Positions 1-10,600 are shown, counted from the first letter of the stretch. The stretch is DNA of 62,785 bases from an uncultured Bacteroidia bacterium (GCA_902785065.1 CACZXH010000028.1:1-62785); one strand, 5' to 3'. Translations and numbers: made by a program. The notes: generated by a model not told the origin, from the sequence alone.

Positions 1-2232
1 CATCTGCCCGTGCGCGACGCAGATCTTCATGTCGGGAACGAGCCGGTGCAGGATGTCGTGGATGGCCGGGAGTTCTTCCACCTTGTTGTGCAGGAAGAAG
101 ATCTGGCCGCCCCGGTTCAGTTCGTAGTTGATGATGCTCTTGATTTCCTGCTCGTCGAACAGGATGATTTCCGTCTGGATGGGAATCCGGTTCGGCGGCG
201 GGGTGCTGATGATACTGAGATCGCGCGCGCCCAGGAGGGAGAACTGGAGGGTTCTCGGAATCGGGGTGGCCGTCAAGGTCAGGGTGTCGACGGAAGCCTT
301 CAGATGCCGCAGCCTTTCCTTTGCCGCCACGCCGAACTTCTGTTCCTCGTCGATGACCAGCAGGCCCAGGTCCTTGAACTCGAAACCGGCGCCCAGCACC
401 TTGTGGGTGCCGATCAGGATGTCGATTTTCCCCTCTTTCAAACGCTTCTTGATCTCGGTGACTTCCTTCGCCGTCCGCAGGCGGCTTACGTAATCGACCG
501 TGCAGGGGAGTCCCTTGAGACGGGACTTGAAGGTTTCGAAGTGCTGGAGGGCGAGAATGGTCGTCGGCACCAGGACTGCCACCTGCTTGGAGTCGCAAAC
601 AGCCTTGAAAGCGGCGCGGATGGCCACTTCCGTCTTGCCGAAGCCCACGTCGCCGCAGACGAGGCGGTCCATCGGGCAGTTGTCCTCCATATCCTCCTTG
701 ACCGCCTTCGTCGCCCTTTCCTGATCGGGGGTATCCTCGTACATGAAAGAGGATTCAAGCTCTTCCTGGAGGTAGTTGTCGGCAGAGAAGGCGAAGCCCT
801 TCGAGGCCCGGCGCTTCGCATAGAGCTGAATAAGTTCCTTGGCAATATCCTTGACCCGGGACTTGGCCGATGTCTTCATGGTGGCCCAGGTCTTTGAACC
901 GAGCTTGTTGATCCGCGGCATTTCCCCTTCCTTGGACCGGAAACGGGAAATCTTATGCAGGGAATGGACAGAGACAAAGACGACGTCGTTGTCCCGGTAC
1001 ATCAGTTTCACGACCTCATGGACCCGTCCCTTGTCGTCGGTCATTTTCACGAGGCCGCCGAAGACGCCCACGCCATGGTCGATATGGACGATGTAATCAC
1101 CCAGATTGAAGGAACTCAGGTCATTCAGGGTGAGCTGCTCCGACTTTTCCACCGTCCTTCTCAGGCGGACGCGGTGGAAACGGTCGAAGATTTCGTGATC
1201 TGAATAGCAGCAGATGCGGTCCTCGTTGTCTATGAACCCCGCATGGATATTCTTTCCCTTGATGAACTCCGGCAGGAGCGCATGTTCGTCCTGCAGCATG
1301 ATGGACCGGAGCCGCTCCAGCTGGGATTCCTTTTCGCCGTAGATACAGACCTTATAATTGTTTTCCAGTTTGGTCCGGATATCCGAAAGCAGGAGTTCGA
1401 AGTTCTTGTTGAACACCGGCTGCGGCGCGATGGCGAAAGCCACGCTGTCCACCCCCTGGCTCTGGAGCGGGATTTCCAGAAACACGTGCCGGAAATCCAA
1501 CAGTTCCGGGAAGAACGGACGGTCCTTGTACATATCGGAGGAATCCAGCCATACCACCGCATCTTCTTTCAGGAGCGTCAATATGCTCACGCCGCCCTCC
1601 CCCTGGCCGCCGGCGACGATATCCGGATAGATTTCGGCCTTTTCCACCTTGTCGATGGATAACTGCGTATTGCAGTCGAAGGTATGGATCTTTTCAACCT
1701 CGTTGCCGAAGAAAGTAAGCCGATATGGATGGTCCAGGGAATAGGAGAATATGTCGATGACCGCGCCGCGAATGGCATACTGTCCAGGTGCTGAAACGAA
1801 GTCCACGCGTTCGAATCCCAGCTGTACCAACGTATCGCGCAGAATATCATAAGAAATTTCCTGTCCCACGCTGACGGTCAGGAGCGCACCGGTGATCTTT
1901 TCCTGTTCGGGTACCGGTTCTTCCAAGGCCGTCGGATAAGTGACGATGAACAAGGGGCCCTTGCCCGGATCCATCATCTTGCCGATAGCGGCCGTGCGCT
2001 GGACGCCGAGGGATGATTTGTAATTGCTCCGTTCCACGGCGCCGCCGCTATCCGGCAGGAAAAAGACGCAATCACCTTCTACTAAATTATACAGGTCGGC
2101 GCTGCAGTATTCCGCCGCTTCCCGGGTAGGAAGGACGACGAGATGGGTTCCTTTTTCGGCAATCTGGGAGAGGACGAACCAACGGGCAGACAGAAACAGC
2201 CCGCTGCAGAATGTTTCCTTCGTGGAATTCAT
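1..2232 (-). CDS. mfd: Transcription-repair coupling factor Mfd (3' part cut by window edge)
   Basis: Mfd is a DNA translocase that releases stalled RNA polymerase and recruits UvrA. The reverse strand translates without a stop and shows the helicase core: Walker A GDVGFGKTE, the DEEQ box in LVIDEEQKFGV, then TATPIPRTLQ and FFLHNKVEE, where the window ends. The N-terminal UvrB-like module lies before the polymerase-interaction region (LGDYIVHIDHGVGVFGG). The translocase C-terminus is missing. The start is unclear: in-frame ATGs lie at 2232, 2274 and 2358, and the frame is open through all of them. I chose 2232 because homology begins just after it (ETFCSGLFLSARW) and because the upstream sequence is packed with DnaA-box-like sites. 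Family identity is secure; the start is not. Confidence 0.93.
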   Translation of the reverse strand, partial: MNSTKETFCSGLFLSARWFVLSQIAEKGTHLVVLPTREAAEYCSADLYNLVEGDCVFFLPDSGGAVERSNYKSSLGVQRTAAIGKMMDPGKGPLFIVTYPTALEEPVPEQEKITGALLTVSVGQEISYDILRDTLVQLGFERVDFVSAPGQYAIRGAVIDIFSYSLDHPYRLTFFGNEVEKIHTFDCNTQLSIDKVEKAEIYPDIVAGGQGEGGVSILTLLKEDAVVWLDSSDMYKDRPFFPELLDFRHVFLEIPLQSQGVDSVAFAIAPQPVFNKNFELLLSDIRTKLENNYKVCIYGEKESQLERLRSIMLQDEHALLPEFIKGKNIHAGFIDNEDRICCYSDHEIFDRFHRVRLRRTVEKSEQLTLNDLSSFNLGDYIVHIDHGVGVFGGLVKMTDDKGRVHEVVKLMYRDNDVVFVSVHSLHKISRFRSKEGEMPRINKLGSKTWATMKTSAKSRVKDIAKELIQLYAKRRASKGFAFSADNYLQEELESSFMYEDTPDQERATKAVKEDMEDNCPMDRLVCGDVGFGKTEVAIRAAFKAVCDSKQVAVLVPTTILALQHFETFKSRLKGLPCTVDYVSRLRTAKEVTEIKKRLKEGKIDILIGTHKVLGAGFEFKDLGLLVIDEEQKFGVAAKERLRHLKASVDTLTLTATPIPRTLQFSLLGARDLSIISTPPPNRIPIQTEIILFDEQEIKSIINYELNRGGQIFFLHNKVEELPAIHDILHRLVPDMKICVAHGQM

Positions 2233-2264
2233 CCTGCGGCGGAGCAAGGCTGTCGATGTTTGAC

Positions 2265-2500
2265 TTATCAACATTCCGCTCAAAAACGCTGTTGAAAAGC
2301 TGTTGATAACCCTGTTGATGGAATGGTGGATAACTCGGACGGAATTATACGCTTCCATTTTCCACAGGTTATCCACGGGGAAAAAGCCCGGTTTTCAACA
2401 GTTTTCAAAGCAATCAATTAAATGATATTCAATTAGTTCCTACTAGTTTTCAACAAATTGACAGGAACATAAACATCATTCAATTTCAATAATAAAATAC
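2265..2500. other. oriC: Candidate replication origin: DnaA-box cluster plus AT-rich stretch
   Basis: Sites close to the DnaA box TTATCCACA lie at 2265-2273 (TTATCAACA), 2301-2309 (reverse, TTATCAACA), 2325-2333 (reverse, TTATCCACC), 2358-2366 (TTTTCCACA) and 2369-2377 (TTATCCACG), each 8 of 9. Weaker TTTTCAACA copies are at 2290-2298 (reverse), 2392-2400 and 2447-2455. An AT-rich stretch at about 2401-2500 could be the unwinding element. The flanking genes mfd and ruvB diverge, so both would be read in the direction of replication. This is inferred from motif density only; dnaA is not in the window. Confidence 0.5.
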
Positions 2501-2508
2501 TATATTTG
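2501..2508 (+). promoter_or_regulatory. Bacteroidota -7 box upstream of ruvB
   Basis: TATATTTG fits the Bacteroidota -7 consensus TAnnTTTG and lies 24 bases before the ruvB ATG. No convincing -33 TTG is seen at the usual spacing. The box sits at the right-hand edge of the AT-rich part of the candidate origin. Confidence 0.5.
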
Positions 2509-2532
2509 TAGCTGAAACAGACCCGACCGCCC

Positions 2533-3573
2533 ATGAGCGAATTCGACCCGCGCAGCACAACCGACCGCAAAGATAATGAATTGGACGGAATTATCCGTCC
2601 CCAGCAGCTGGATGATTTCACCGGACAGAAGGAAATCGTCTCGAACCTGGAAATCTATATCAAAGCCGCCAAGATGCGCGGCGAGGCCTTGGACCACACG
2701 CTGTTCCACGGCCCTCCCGGCCTGGGTAAGACCACGCTTGCACATATCATTGCGAACGAGATGGGGGTCAATATGAAGGTGACGAGCGGCCCCGTGCTGG
2801 ACAAACCCGGCGACCTGGCCGGCCTTCTGACTTCCCTGGAAAAGGGCGATGTTCTTTTCATAGACGAGATCCACCGTCTCTCCCCCGAAGTGGAAGAGTA
2901 TCTGTATTCTGCGATGGAGGACTATGTCATCGACATCATGATCGACAAGGGGCCCGGCGCGCGGAGCGTCCGCATCTCCCTGAATCCTTTCACGCTGATT
3001 GGCGCGACGACGCGCAGCGGCCTCCTGACCGCTCCCCTGCGGGACCGGTTCGGCATCAACTGTGCGCTGGAATACTATGATACCGAGGACCTTCGGAAGA
3101 TTGTCATCCGCAGCGCGACCATCCTGAACATCGAGATTGACAACGACGCGGCGCTGGAGATTGCGCTTCGCAGCCGCGGCACGGCGCGCATCGCCAACGC
3201 GCTGCTCAAGCGCGTCCGCGACTTCGCGCAGGTGCTCGGCGACGGCCGCATCGACGTGGATATCGCCCGCTTCGCCCTGAACAAGCTCAAGATCGACAAG
3301 CGCGGCCTCGATTCCATCGACCATAAAATCCTCCGCACCCTCATCACCACCTTCAAGGGCGGTCCGGTGGGCGTGGGCACGCTGGCTACCTCCATCTCCG
3401 AGGACGCCGGCACCCTGGAGGAGGTCTACGAACCCTTCCTGATCAAGGAAGGCTTCCTCATCCGCACCCAGCGCGGCCGCGTCGCCACCGACCTCGCCTA
3501 TCAGCACCTGGGCATGGAATCCTGCCTCCCCCAGCGCAAATACAATCCCGACGACAACGGAACCCTCTTTTGA
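2533..3573 (+). CDS. ruvB: Holliday junction branch migration helicase RuvB
   Basis: RuvB is the hexameric AAA+ motor that drives RuvA-bound Holliday junctions during recombinational repair. The 346-residue protein has the family's usual length. It shows Walker [10 protein letters not shown] (about 60-68), Walker B with DEIHR (111-115), the GATTRSG sensor region and a C-terminal winged helix ending in the conserved GRVAT...AYQHLG segment. The ATG at 2533 follows a TATATTTG -7 box. The next gene starts one base after the ruvB stop, so the two are probably co-transcribed. Its partner ruvA is 20 kb away on the other strand. Confidence 0.97.
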   Translation: MSEFDPRSTTDRKDNELDGIIRPQQLDDFTGQKEIVSNLEIYIKAAKMRGEALDHTLFHGPPGLGKTTLAHIIANEMGVNMKVTSGPVLDKPGDLAGLLTSLEKGDVLFIDEIHRLSPEVEEYLYSAMEDYVIDIMIDKGPGARSVRISLNPFTLIGATTRSGLLTAPLRDRFGINCALEYYDTEDLRKIVIRSATILNIEIDNDAALEIALRSRGTARIANALLKRVRDFAQVLGDGRIDVDIARFALNKLKIDKRGLDSIDHKILRTLITTFKGGPVGVGTLATSISEDAGTLEEVYEPFLIKEGFLIRTQRGRVATDLAYQHLGMESCLPQRKYNPDDNGTLF

Positions 3574-3574
3574 T

Positions 3575-4369
3575 ATGAAAAAAATATTGTTTACCCTTTT
3601 CTTGGCGCTGGCGGCCGTGCCGGCGCTGGCGTGCACGTCGGTGATCATCAGCGGGAAGGTCAGGGCCGATGGGAGGCCGGTGATGATGAAGCATCGGGAT
3701 ACGAGCCATAAGACGAACGACATCCGGTGGTTCCAGGGCGAGAAGTACGCATTCATCGGTCTGGTCAATACCGATGTGCCGCTGGACAAAGAAATCTGGG
3801 CCGGGACGAACAGCGCTGGGTTCAGCATCATGAATACGGCGACGTATGACCTCAAGGAGGACGATGTGCCGTCTGAGAAAATGGACCGGGAAGGTTTTTT
3901 GATGTACCGCGCGTTGGAAATCTGCGCGACGGTGGAGGATTTCGAGCATTTCATCGACACGCTGTCCAAGCCGATGGGTGTGGAAGCCAATTTCGGCGTG
4001 ATCGACGCCCAGGGCGGCGCGGTCTACTATGAGATGGACAACTGGAAGATCCGCGCCAAGTACGATGTGAACGAGGAACCGACTGGATATCGGGTGGTTA
4101 CGAACTTCACCTGGCAGGGCCGGGAAGCGGACCGCAAGGGCGTGGACCGCTATGAAAAAGCCTGCAGCCTGCTTGCCGAAACCTGCATTCCCATTTCCGA
4201 ATGGGACCACGACTTCCTGATCAACAAGATCTCCCGCAGCGGTGCGCCGATCCTTCGCACGATCACTACCGCTTCCGTCGTTTTCGAGGGCGGCATCATG
4301 TGGGCCTCCCTGGGGCAGCCGGATAAAAACCCCTATAAGGCTTATCAATTAAGCGATTTTCCTAAATAG
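3575..4369 (+). CDS. Secreted Ntn-type hydrolase (choloylglycine hydrolase / C45-like)
   Basis: 264 residues. The signal peptide (MKKILFTLFLALAAVPALA) would be cut directly before CTSVIISG, leaving Cys20 as the new N-terminus. This is the arrangement of N-terminal-nucleophile amidases, in which the exposed cysteine attacks a C-N amide bond (bile salt hydrolase, penicillin acylase and acyltransferase C45 relatives). The segment RPVMMKHRDT resembles the substrate-site Arg/Asp region of these families, and GTNSAGFSIMNTATYD fits the buried-strand motif. The substrate cannot be read from the sequence; a periplasmic linear amide is a reasonable guess. It starts one base after ruvB stops and is read from the same transcript. 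It is shorter than many C45 proteins. Confidence 0.72.
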   Translation: MKKILFTLFLALAAVPALACTSVIISGKVRADGRPVMMKHRDTSHKTNDIRWFQGEKYAFIGLVNTDVPLDKEIWAGTNSAGFSIMNTATYDLKEDDVPSEKMDREGFLMYRALEICATVEDFEHFIDTLSKPMGVEANFGVIDAQGGAVYYEMDNWKIRAKYDVNEEPTGYRVVTNFTWQGREADRKGVDRYEKACSLLAETCIPISEWDHDFLINKISRSGAPILRTITTASVVFEGGIMWASLGQPDKNPYKAYQLSDFPK

Positions 4370-4381
4370 TCCTACTTTAAG

Positions 4382-4412
4382 TTGGAAAAATCCGGGAATT
4401 TGCGTAAAATTG
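4382..4412 (+). promoter_or_regulatory. Promoter of the fumarate reductase/succinate dehydrogenase genes
   Basis: TTG at 4382-4384, a 20-base spacer and TAAAATTG at 4405-4412 fit the Bacteroidota promoter (TTTG/TTG, 19-21 bases, TAnnTTTG) with one mismatch in the -7 box. The start codon of the flavoprotein gene follows 39 bases later. Confidence 0.5.
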
Positions 4413-4451
4413 CAAGACATCTGAAATTATAATTTCTCATTTATAACTTTT

Positions 4452-6401
4452 ATGGCTGACTCTAAACTTATCTCCAAGATTCCGGAAGGGCCGCTCGCCG
4501 AGAAATGGTCGAAGCGCAAGGCCGAAATCCGGATCGTCTCTCCGAACAACAAGCGGAAACTCGAGGTGATCGTCGTCGGTACGGGCCTCGGCGGAGCATC
4601 CGCAGCCGCCTCCCTGGGTGAGCTCGGATACAATGTCAAGATTTTCTGCATTTCCGACTCTCCGCGCCGCGCGCACTCCATCGCCGCGCAGGGCGGTATC
4701 AACGCCGCGAAGAACTACCAGAACGACAACGACTCCATCTACCGGCTGTTCTACGACACCATCAAGGGCGGTGACTACCGTTCCCGTGAGGCCAACGTGT
4801 ACCGCCTGGCGGAGGTAAGTGCGGCCATCATCGACCAGTGCGTCGCCCAGGGCGTTCCTTTCGCCCGCGAATACGGCGGATATCTGGCGAACCGCTCCTT
4901 CGGCGGTGTCCAGGTGAGCCGTACCTTCTACGCCCGCGGACAAACCGGTCAGCAGCTGCTCCTCGGCGCCTATGCGGCCCTGAACAAGGAAATCGCCGCC
5001 GGTTCCGTGAAGAGCTATCCGCGCCACGAGATGCTGGACCTCGTCATTATTAACGGCGAGGCGAAGGGTATTATCGCCCGCAACCTCGTGACCGGTGAGA
5101 TCGAGCGCTTCGGCGCCCATGCCGTGGTCCTCGCCACCGGTGGTTACGGAAATGCCTATTTCCTGTCCACGAACGCGATGAACTCCAACGGCTCCGCTGC
5201 GATGCAGGCCTACCGCAAGGGCGCTTTCTTCGCGAACCCCTGCTTCGCGCAGATCCACCCGACCTGTATCCCGGTCCACGGCGACCAGCAGTGCAAGCTC
5301 ACCCTGATGTCCGAGTCCCTGCGTAATGACGGCCGTATTTGGGTGCCGAACAACATGGAGGATGTCCTCAAGCTCCGCAAGCACGAGATTAAGCCTTCCC
5401 AGATCCCTGAGGAGCGCCGCGACTACTACCTGGAGCGCCGCTATCCGGCCTTCGGTAACCTGGTTCCCCGTGACGTCGCTTCCCGCGCCGCCAAGGAGCG
5501 CTGCGATGCCGGTTACGGCGTGAACGAGACCGGCCTCGCCGTGTTCCTCGATTTCGCCGACGCCATCAAGCGCCTGGGTCACCAGCGCGTAGAAGAGCGC
5601 TATGGCAACCTCTTCCAGATGTACGAGAAGATTACCTCCTCTTCCCCTTGGGAGGAGCCGATGATGATCTATCCGGCCATCCACTACACCATGGGCGGTC
5701 TCTGGGTCGACTATGACCTCCAGACCACCATTCCGGGCCTGTATGCCATCGGCGAAGCGAACTTCTCCGACCACGGCGGCAACCGTCTCGGCGCTTCCGC
5801 CCTCATGCAGGGCCTGGCCGACGGTTACTTCATCCTCCCGTACACCATTGGTGACTATCTGTCCCATAAGTTTGCGGAGCCGAAGACCGACACCAACGCA
5901 CCTGAATTTGCCGAGGCCGAAAAGGCCGTTCTTGACCGGATCGAGAAGATCCTGGCGGTCAAGGGTACCGAGACCGTGGACAGCATCCACAAGAAGCTCG
6001 GCCACATCATGTGGGAGTATGTGGGCATGGCCCGCAACGAGGCCGGCCTGAAGAAGGCGATTGAGGAAATCGGCGAACTCCGGAAGGAATTCTGGAAGAC
6101 GGTCCGCGTCCCCGGCACGAACGAGGAATTCAACCAGGAGCTGGAAAAAGCCCTCCGGCTGGTGGACTTCTTCGACATCGGCGAACTGATGGCCCGCGAC
6201 GCCCTGAACCGCAAGGAATCCTGCGGCGGTCACTTCCGCGAGGAAATGCAGACGGAAGAGGGCGAGACCAAGCGCGACGACGAGAACTTCATGTATGTGG
6301 GCGCCTGGGAATACAAGGGCGAAGGTGTCGCTCCGGAACTCCACAAGGAGCCGCTCAAGTATGAGAACATCAAGATTGCGACCCGTAACTATAAAGACTA
6401 A
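4452..6401 (+). CDS. sdhA: Fumarate reductase/succinate dehydrogenase flavoprotein subunit
   Basis: The catalytic subunit binds covalent FAD and interconverts fumarate and succinate at the cytoplasmic face of the membrane. At 649 residues it matches the long Bacteroides-type subunit. It has the N-terminal FAD site [17 protein letters not shown] (about 41-57), the flavinylated His75 in [11 protein letters not shown], the active-site region HPTCIPVHG and the C-terminal FAD segment [20 protein letters not shown]. The iron-sulfur subunit follows after 8 bases. In Bacteroides the cytochrome b anchor gene normally comes first; here the 82 bases upstream hold only a promoter and then the Ntn-hydrolase. 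Identity is certain; direction of the reaction in vivo (fumarate reduction in an anaerobe) is inferred. Confidence 0.97.
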   Translation: MADSKLISKIPEGPLAEKWSKRKAEIRIVSPNNKRKLEVIVVGTGLGGASAAASLGELGYNVKIFCISDSPRRAHSIAAQGGINAAKNYQNDNDSIYRLFYDTIKGGDYRSREANVYRLAEVSAAIIDQCVAQGVPFAREYGGYLANRSFGGVQVSRTFYARGQTGQQLLLGAYAALNKEIAAGSVKSYPRHEMLDLVIINGEAKGIIARNLVTGEIERFGAHAVVLATGGYGNAYFLSTNAMNSNGSAAMQAYRKGAFFANPCFAQIHPTCIPVHGDQQCKLTLMSESLRNDGRIWVPNNMEDVLKLRKHEIKPSQIPEERRDYYLERRYPAFGNLVPRDVASRAAKERCDAGYGVNETGLAVFLDFADAIKRLGHQRVEERYGNLFQMYEKITSSSPWEEPMMIYPAIHYTMGGLWVDYDLQTTIPGLYAIGEANFSDHGGNRLGASALMQGLADGYFILPYTIGDYLSHKFAEPKTDTNAPEFAEAEKAVLDRIEKILAVKGTETVDSIHKKLGHIMWEYVGMARNEAGLKKAIEEIGELRKEFWKTVRVPGTNEEFNQELEKALRLVDFFDIGELMARDALNRKESCGGHFREEMQTEEGETKRDDENFMYVGAWEYKGEGVAPELHKEPLKYENIKIATRNYKD

Positions 6402-6409
6402 CGACGATT

Positions 6410-7096
6410 ATGGAATATAACGTGAAAGTGTGGCGTCAGAAGAACGCCAAAGCCAAGGGTCACTTCGAGACCTATCATGTCACCGACGTGGAAGAGGACG
6501 CCTCCTTCCTGGAGATGCTGGACATCCTGAACGACCAGCTCATCCGCAAGGGTGTGGAACCCATCGCCTTCGACCACGACTGCCGCGAGGGCATCTGCGG
6601 TGCCTGCTCCCTGTATGTGGACGGCCGCGCCCACGGTCCGGACGACCAGGTGACCACCTGCCAGCTCTTCATGCGTCATTTCAAGCCGGGCGCCACCATC
6701 ACCGTGGAGCCTTGGCGGAGCGCCGCCTTCCCGGTGATCAAGGACCTCGTCGTGGACCGTCAGGCCTTCGACAAGATCCTCCAGGCCGGCGGTTTCATCG
6801 CGGAACTGTCCATGGACGCCGCCGCCTGCGTAGGTTGCGGTGCCTGTGTCGCCACCTGTAAGAACGGCTCTGCGATGCTGTTCGTGGCCGCGCGCGTCAG
6901 TTCCCTCGCCCTGCTGCCGCAGGGCAAGCCGGAAGCCGCCCGCCGCGCCCGCGCGATGGTCGCCAAGATGGACGAACTCGGCTTCGGCAACTGCACGAAC
7001 ACCCGCGCCTGCGAAATGGAGTGCCCGAAGCACGTCACCATCGACCATATTGCGAGACTGAACCGCGAGTATCTGAAGGCGAGGTTCAGCGAGTAA
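6410..7096 (+). CDS. sdhB: Fumarate reductase/succinate dehydrogenase iron-sulfur subunit
   Basis: This subunit carries electrons between the flavoprotein and the membrane anchor. The N-terminal plant-type [2Fe-2S] ligands are in [16 protein letters not shown] plus the later TTCQLF cysteine. The ferredoxin-like half has [13 protein letters not shown] and [13 protein letters not shown], so all cluster cysteines are present. At 228 residues it is shorter than the roughly 250 that I recall for Bacteroides homologues. The loss lies between KILQAGGF and the first 4Fe-4S cysteine, where a linker of some 20 residues is absent. It is co-transcribed with the flavoprotein gene and ends just before a repeat and a strong terminator. 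Confidence 0.96.
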   Translation: MEYNVKVWRQKNAKAKGHFETYHVTDVEEDASFLEMLDILNDQLIRKGVEPIAFDHDCREGICGACSLYVDGRAHGPDDQVTTCQLFMRHFKPGATITVEPWRSAAFPVIKDLVVDRQAFDKILQAGGFIAELSMDAAACVGCGACVATCKNGSAMLFVAARVSSLALLPQGKPEAARRARAMVAKMDELGFGNCTNTRACEMECPKHVTIDHIARLNREYLKARFSE

Positions 7097-7123
7097 GAGA
7101 TTCCCGGTCAAGCCGGGAATGAC
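7097..7123 (-). repeat. 27-base palindromic repeat, family 1 (intergenic copy)
   Basis: The reverse complement begins GTCATTCCCGGCTTGACC and forms a CCCGG/CCGGG stem. It differs by one base from 26582-26608, which lies inside the SufE-MIP18 coding sequence. It sits directly after the sdhB stop codon. Confidence 0.8.
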
Positions 7124-7125
7124 GT

Positions 7126-7165
7126 AAAAAGACAGCAGGAATCATCCGGTTCCTGCTGTCTTTTT
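7126..7165 (+). terminator. Rho-independent terminator after sdhB
   Basis: AAAAAGACAGCAGGAA (7126-7141) pairs perfectly with TTCCTGCTGTCTTTTT (7150-7165) around an 8-base loop. The stem is 16 bp and ends in a T-run, so it can work in both directions. It closes the ruvB-hydrolase-sdhAB stretch. Confidence 0.88.
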
Positions 7166-7632
7166 GTGCGCTTTCATACATTAACCTCCAAATTGTTACT
7201 TCGTAGGGAAAAGGCCTGAAATCAGTTTAGAGGGCATTTTTAGGTTAATAGATACGCCAGAAACCCCATTATATGGGCTTGAAAGGCAATAAAAGGGTAG
7301 GAACTGGCACCAAAACTCACTTTTTTATAGTTTTTTTTAAAATATTATAAATTGTTAGTTCTTTTTATAATTTAATAATAATTAGTAAATTCGACCTTGT
7401 AATATATTATCAATTCTTTATTTACAAATCTGAATCATTAACACTGTTTTATTTTTGAATATAATCCTTATATTTGCATAATTCAAGATTGTTTCCAAAC
7501 TTTGCAGCCATATGTCATTATAAATGACCTTTGAAAAGACTATTTGAGTGACAATTTAGGAGTGTATTCGATACAAAACAACGCAATTTATTTTGTATCA
7601 CAATATTATGTTTAACTAACCTTATCAAGCTT
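7166..7632 (+). promoter_or_regulatory. Non-coding AT-rich leader and promoter region of the first SusC gene
   Basis: No gene is seen here. AT content rises sharply against the flanks. A -7 box TATATTTG lies at 7469-7476, which would give a 5' leader of about 150 bases. The leader contains GTCAT/ATGAC inverted repeats (7514-7518 and 7524-7528) and a perfect 9-bp stem, GATACAAAA (7570-7578) with TTTTGTATC (7591-7599), ending 33 bases before the SusC ATG. Further upstream, TTAACCT and AGGTTAA form another short inverted pair near 7180 and 7235. No regulator gene adjoins this locus, so control may act through the leader. Confidence 0.5.
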
Positions 7633-10600
7633 ATGAAAAAAGTGAAACTTTTTTTCATGACTGCTGCGATTCTGCTCGCGTCGGTGTCCGCCTTCGCGCA
7701 GAATATCTCCATCAGCGGTACGGTGACCGACTTGACGGGAGCCACCCTTGAAGGAGCAGCGGTGATCGTTGACGGTACCAGCAATGGCGTCATTACCGGT
7801 GCAGATGGCCGATACTCCATCAACGCTCCGTCGAACGCCGTCCTGTCCGTCACGTACATCGGCTTCGTCGGCCAGAAGATTCCTGTGGAAGGACGCCGTA
7901 TCATCAACGTCGTCATGGAAGAGGACACCAATCTGCTGGACGAAACCATCGTCGTCGCTTTCGGTACGACCACGAAGGAGGCCTTCACCGGCTCCGCGGC
8001 CGTGATGAAAGCCGATGAACTGCAGAAGCGCGCGACGACCAATGTTACCAACGCCCTGGTCGGCCAGGTGGCCGGTCTCCAGATGAAGGGTGCCTCCGGC
8101 GCTCCGGGTGCCGGCAGCGGTAGCATCAACATCCGCGGTATCTCCTCCCTGTCCGCTTCGACCGATCCGCTCGTCATCGTCGACGGCGCTCCGTATCCGG
8201 CCAGCCTGACCAACATCCCGCAGAGTGACATCGAGAGCGTCACCGTCCTGAAGGATGCGGCTTCCGCCGCCCTGTACGGTGCCCGTGGCGCCGCCGGCGT
8301 CATCCTCGTGACCACCAAGCGCAGCCGTTCCCGCGACGCGCAGGTCAATGTGGACATGCGCGTGGGTGTGAACAGCCGCGGCGTCCAGGACTACGACGTC
8401 ATCACCGAGCCCGGCCAGTTCTACGAGGCTTACTATGCCGCGCTGAACAATTATTTCCTCTCGACCGGCTCCACGCCCGCGAACGCTTTCGCAAGCGCGA
8501 ACCGTAACATGATGAACCAGCTCGGTTACAATGTCTATACGTTCCCGGAGGGCCAGTACCTGGTCGGCAGCAACGGCAAGCTGAACCCGAACGCCATCCT
8601 CGGCCGTTCGTACAAGTTCAACGGTGAGACCTACTATCTGCAGCCGGACAACTGGACCCAGCTCGCTTACAAGAACGCTGTCCGCCAGGACTACAACGTT
8701 TCCGTCAACGGCGGTACCGACCGCGGTCACTTCTATGCCTCCCTCGGTTATCTCAATGAGGACGGTATCATCGAGTACTCCGGTTACCAGCGTCTCTCCG
8801 CCCGCATCCGGGCCGACTATCAGGTGAAGAAGTGGGTCAGAATCGGCGCGAACGTCGGTTTCACCCAGTCCCACCAGCAGTCCAACCCGAACATGAGCAC
8901 CGACTGGGGTTCGACCAACCTGATGTACTACACGACCTACATCGCCCCGATCTATCCGGTGTATGTCCGCGTCATGGATGCGAACGGCAACCCGGTCATC
9001 CGTACCGACGAGTTCGGTCACGAGCAGTATGACTACGGTGTGGCCGCCACCAACTACGGCATGGGCCGTGGCTTCATGCAGACCGGTAACCCCTTCGGTT
9101 CCAACCGCTACAACAAGGTGTACAACGAGGGCCGCAACATGACCGGTACTTTCACCGCCGACTTCGACATCACGAGCTTCCTCAAGGCGACCGTCCAGTC
9201 GACCATCAACTGGGGACAGACCCTGTCCACCAGCTATGACAACCCGTACTACGGTCCGAAGGTCGGTGTCAACGGCGAACTCTATAAGGGTTCCTCCAAC
9301 AACCTGCGTTTCAACCAGCTCCAGACCCTCACCTACTACGACACGTTCGGCAATCACAATGTCAACGTGCTGTTGGGTCACGAGTACTACAAGACGCAGG
9401 GCAAGAGCATGGGCATCACCGCGCAGGGCGGTTTCTCCCCGGAGATCCTCGAGGTCAACGCCTTTGCGAACGTCCTTTATTCCGGCACTTCTTCCAGTGC
9501 GTCCAACTACAACGTCGAAGGTTACTTCATCAGCGCCCAGTATGACTATGACAAGAAATACTACGCTTCCGCTTCCTTCCGTCGGGACGCTTCCTCCACG
9601 TTTGACGTGAACCACCGCTGGGGTAACTTCTGGTCCGTGGGCGCCGCGTGGATCATGAACAAGGAGTCCTTCCTTTCCGGCGCCACCTGGATCGACCAGC
9701 TCAAGCTCAAGGCTTCCATCGGTCAGCAGGGTAACGACAGCATCCGCTCCTACGCCTACATCGACACCTACACCCTGAACAAGGCCAGCGACACCACGAT
9801 GTCCCCGGAATTCCGCACCATCGGTAATGAAAAGATCACGTGGGAGACCACGACCAACTCCAACATCGGTGTCGAGTACAGCTTCCTGAAGGGCCGGATC
9901 ACCGGTAGCCTGGATGCGTACTTCAAGAAGACCGCCGACCTCCTCTTCTGGATTTCCATCCCTGAGTCCGGCGGTACCCGCGGTTACTACGGCAACGTGG
10001 GTGACATCGGCAACCGTGGTATCGAGTTCACCTACAACTTCACCCCGGTCCGCACCAACAATTTCGAGTGGAACATCGGCGGCAACATCTCCACCAACTA
10101 CGCGTGGATCATTGCCCTGCCTGAGTCAAAGCTCGCAGGCAACGAAGGCTACTATGAGAGCAGCTACTGGTGGACCCCGGGCGGCGTCATGCGCGACTAC
10201 ATGACCTACGAGTATGCCGGCTTCGACGCGGAAACCGGTCAGGCCCTCTACTGGTACGACGAGGATCTGAGCCCCGCCGGCGGCAAGGAAGGTGTTACCG
10301 ACAACGTCACCAACAAGCCCGGTAAGAATCACTCCGGTACGACCAACGCCATCGGCCAGGCTTCCCGCTATACTCACGGTTCCCTGCTTCCGAAGTTCTT
10401 CGGCGGCCTGAACACGTCGTTCCGTCTCGGCAACTTCGACTTCAGCGCTACTTTCGACTATCAGGTCGGCGGCAAGATCTCCGATAACGTCTATTCGAAG
10501 CTCATGACCCCGCCTACGTCCGGTTCCGATGCCGGTTACAACTACCATAAGGACATTTTCAAGTCCTGGACGAAGGAGAATCCCAACACCGACATCCCTC

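Noticed and set aside
4437-6344. Very long antisense open frame (635 codons) opposite the flavoprotein gene
   Set aside because: High-GC third positions keep the opposite frame open; the forward translation is an unmistakable SdhA and the antisense product has no recognisable motif.
7101-7119. TTCCCGG/CCGGGAA hairpin after sdhB as the terminator
   Set aside because: No T-run follows, and the sequence is a dispersed repeat; the real terminator is the 16-bp stem just downstream.
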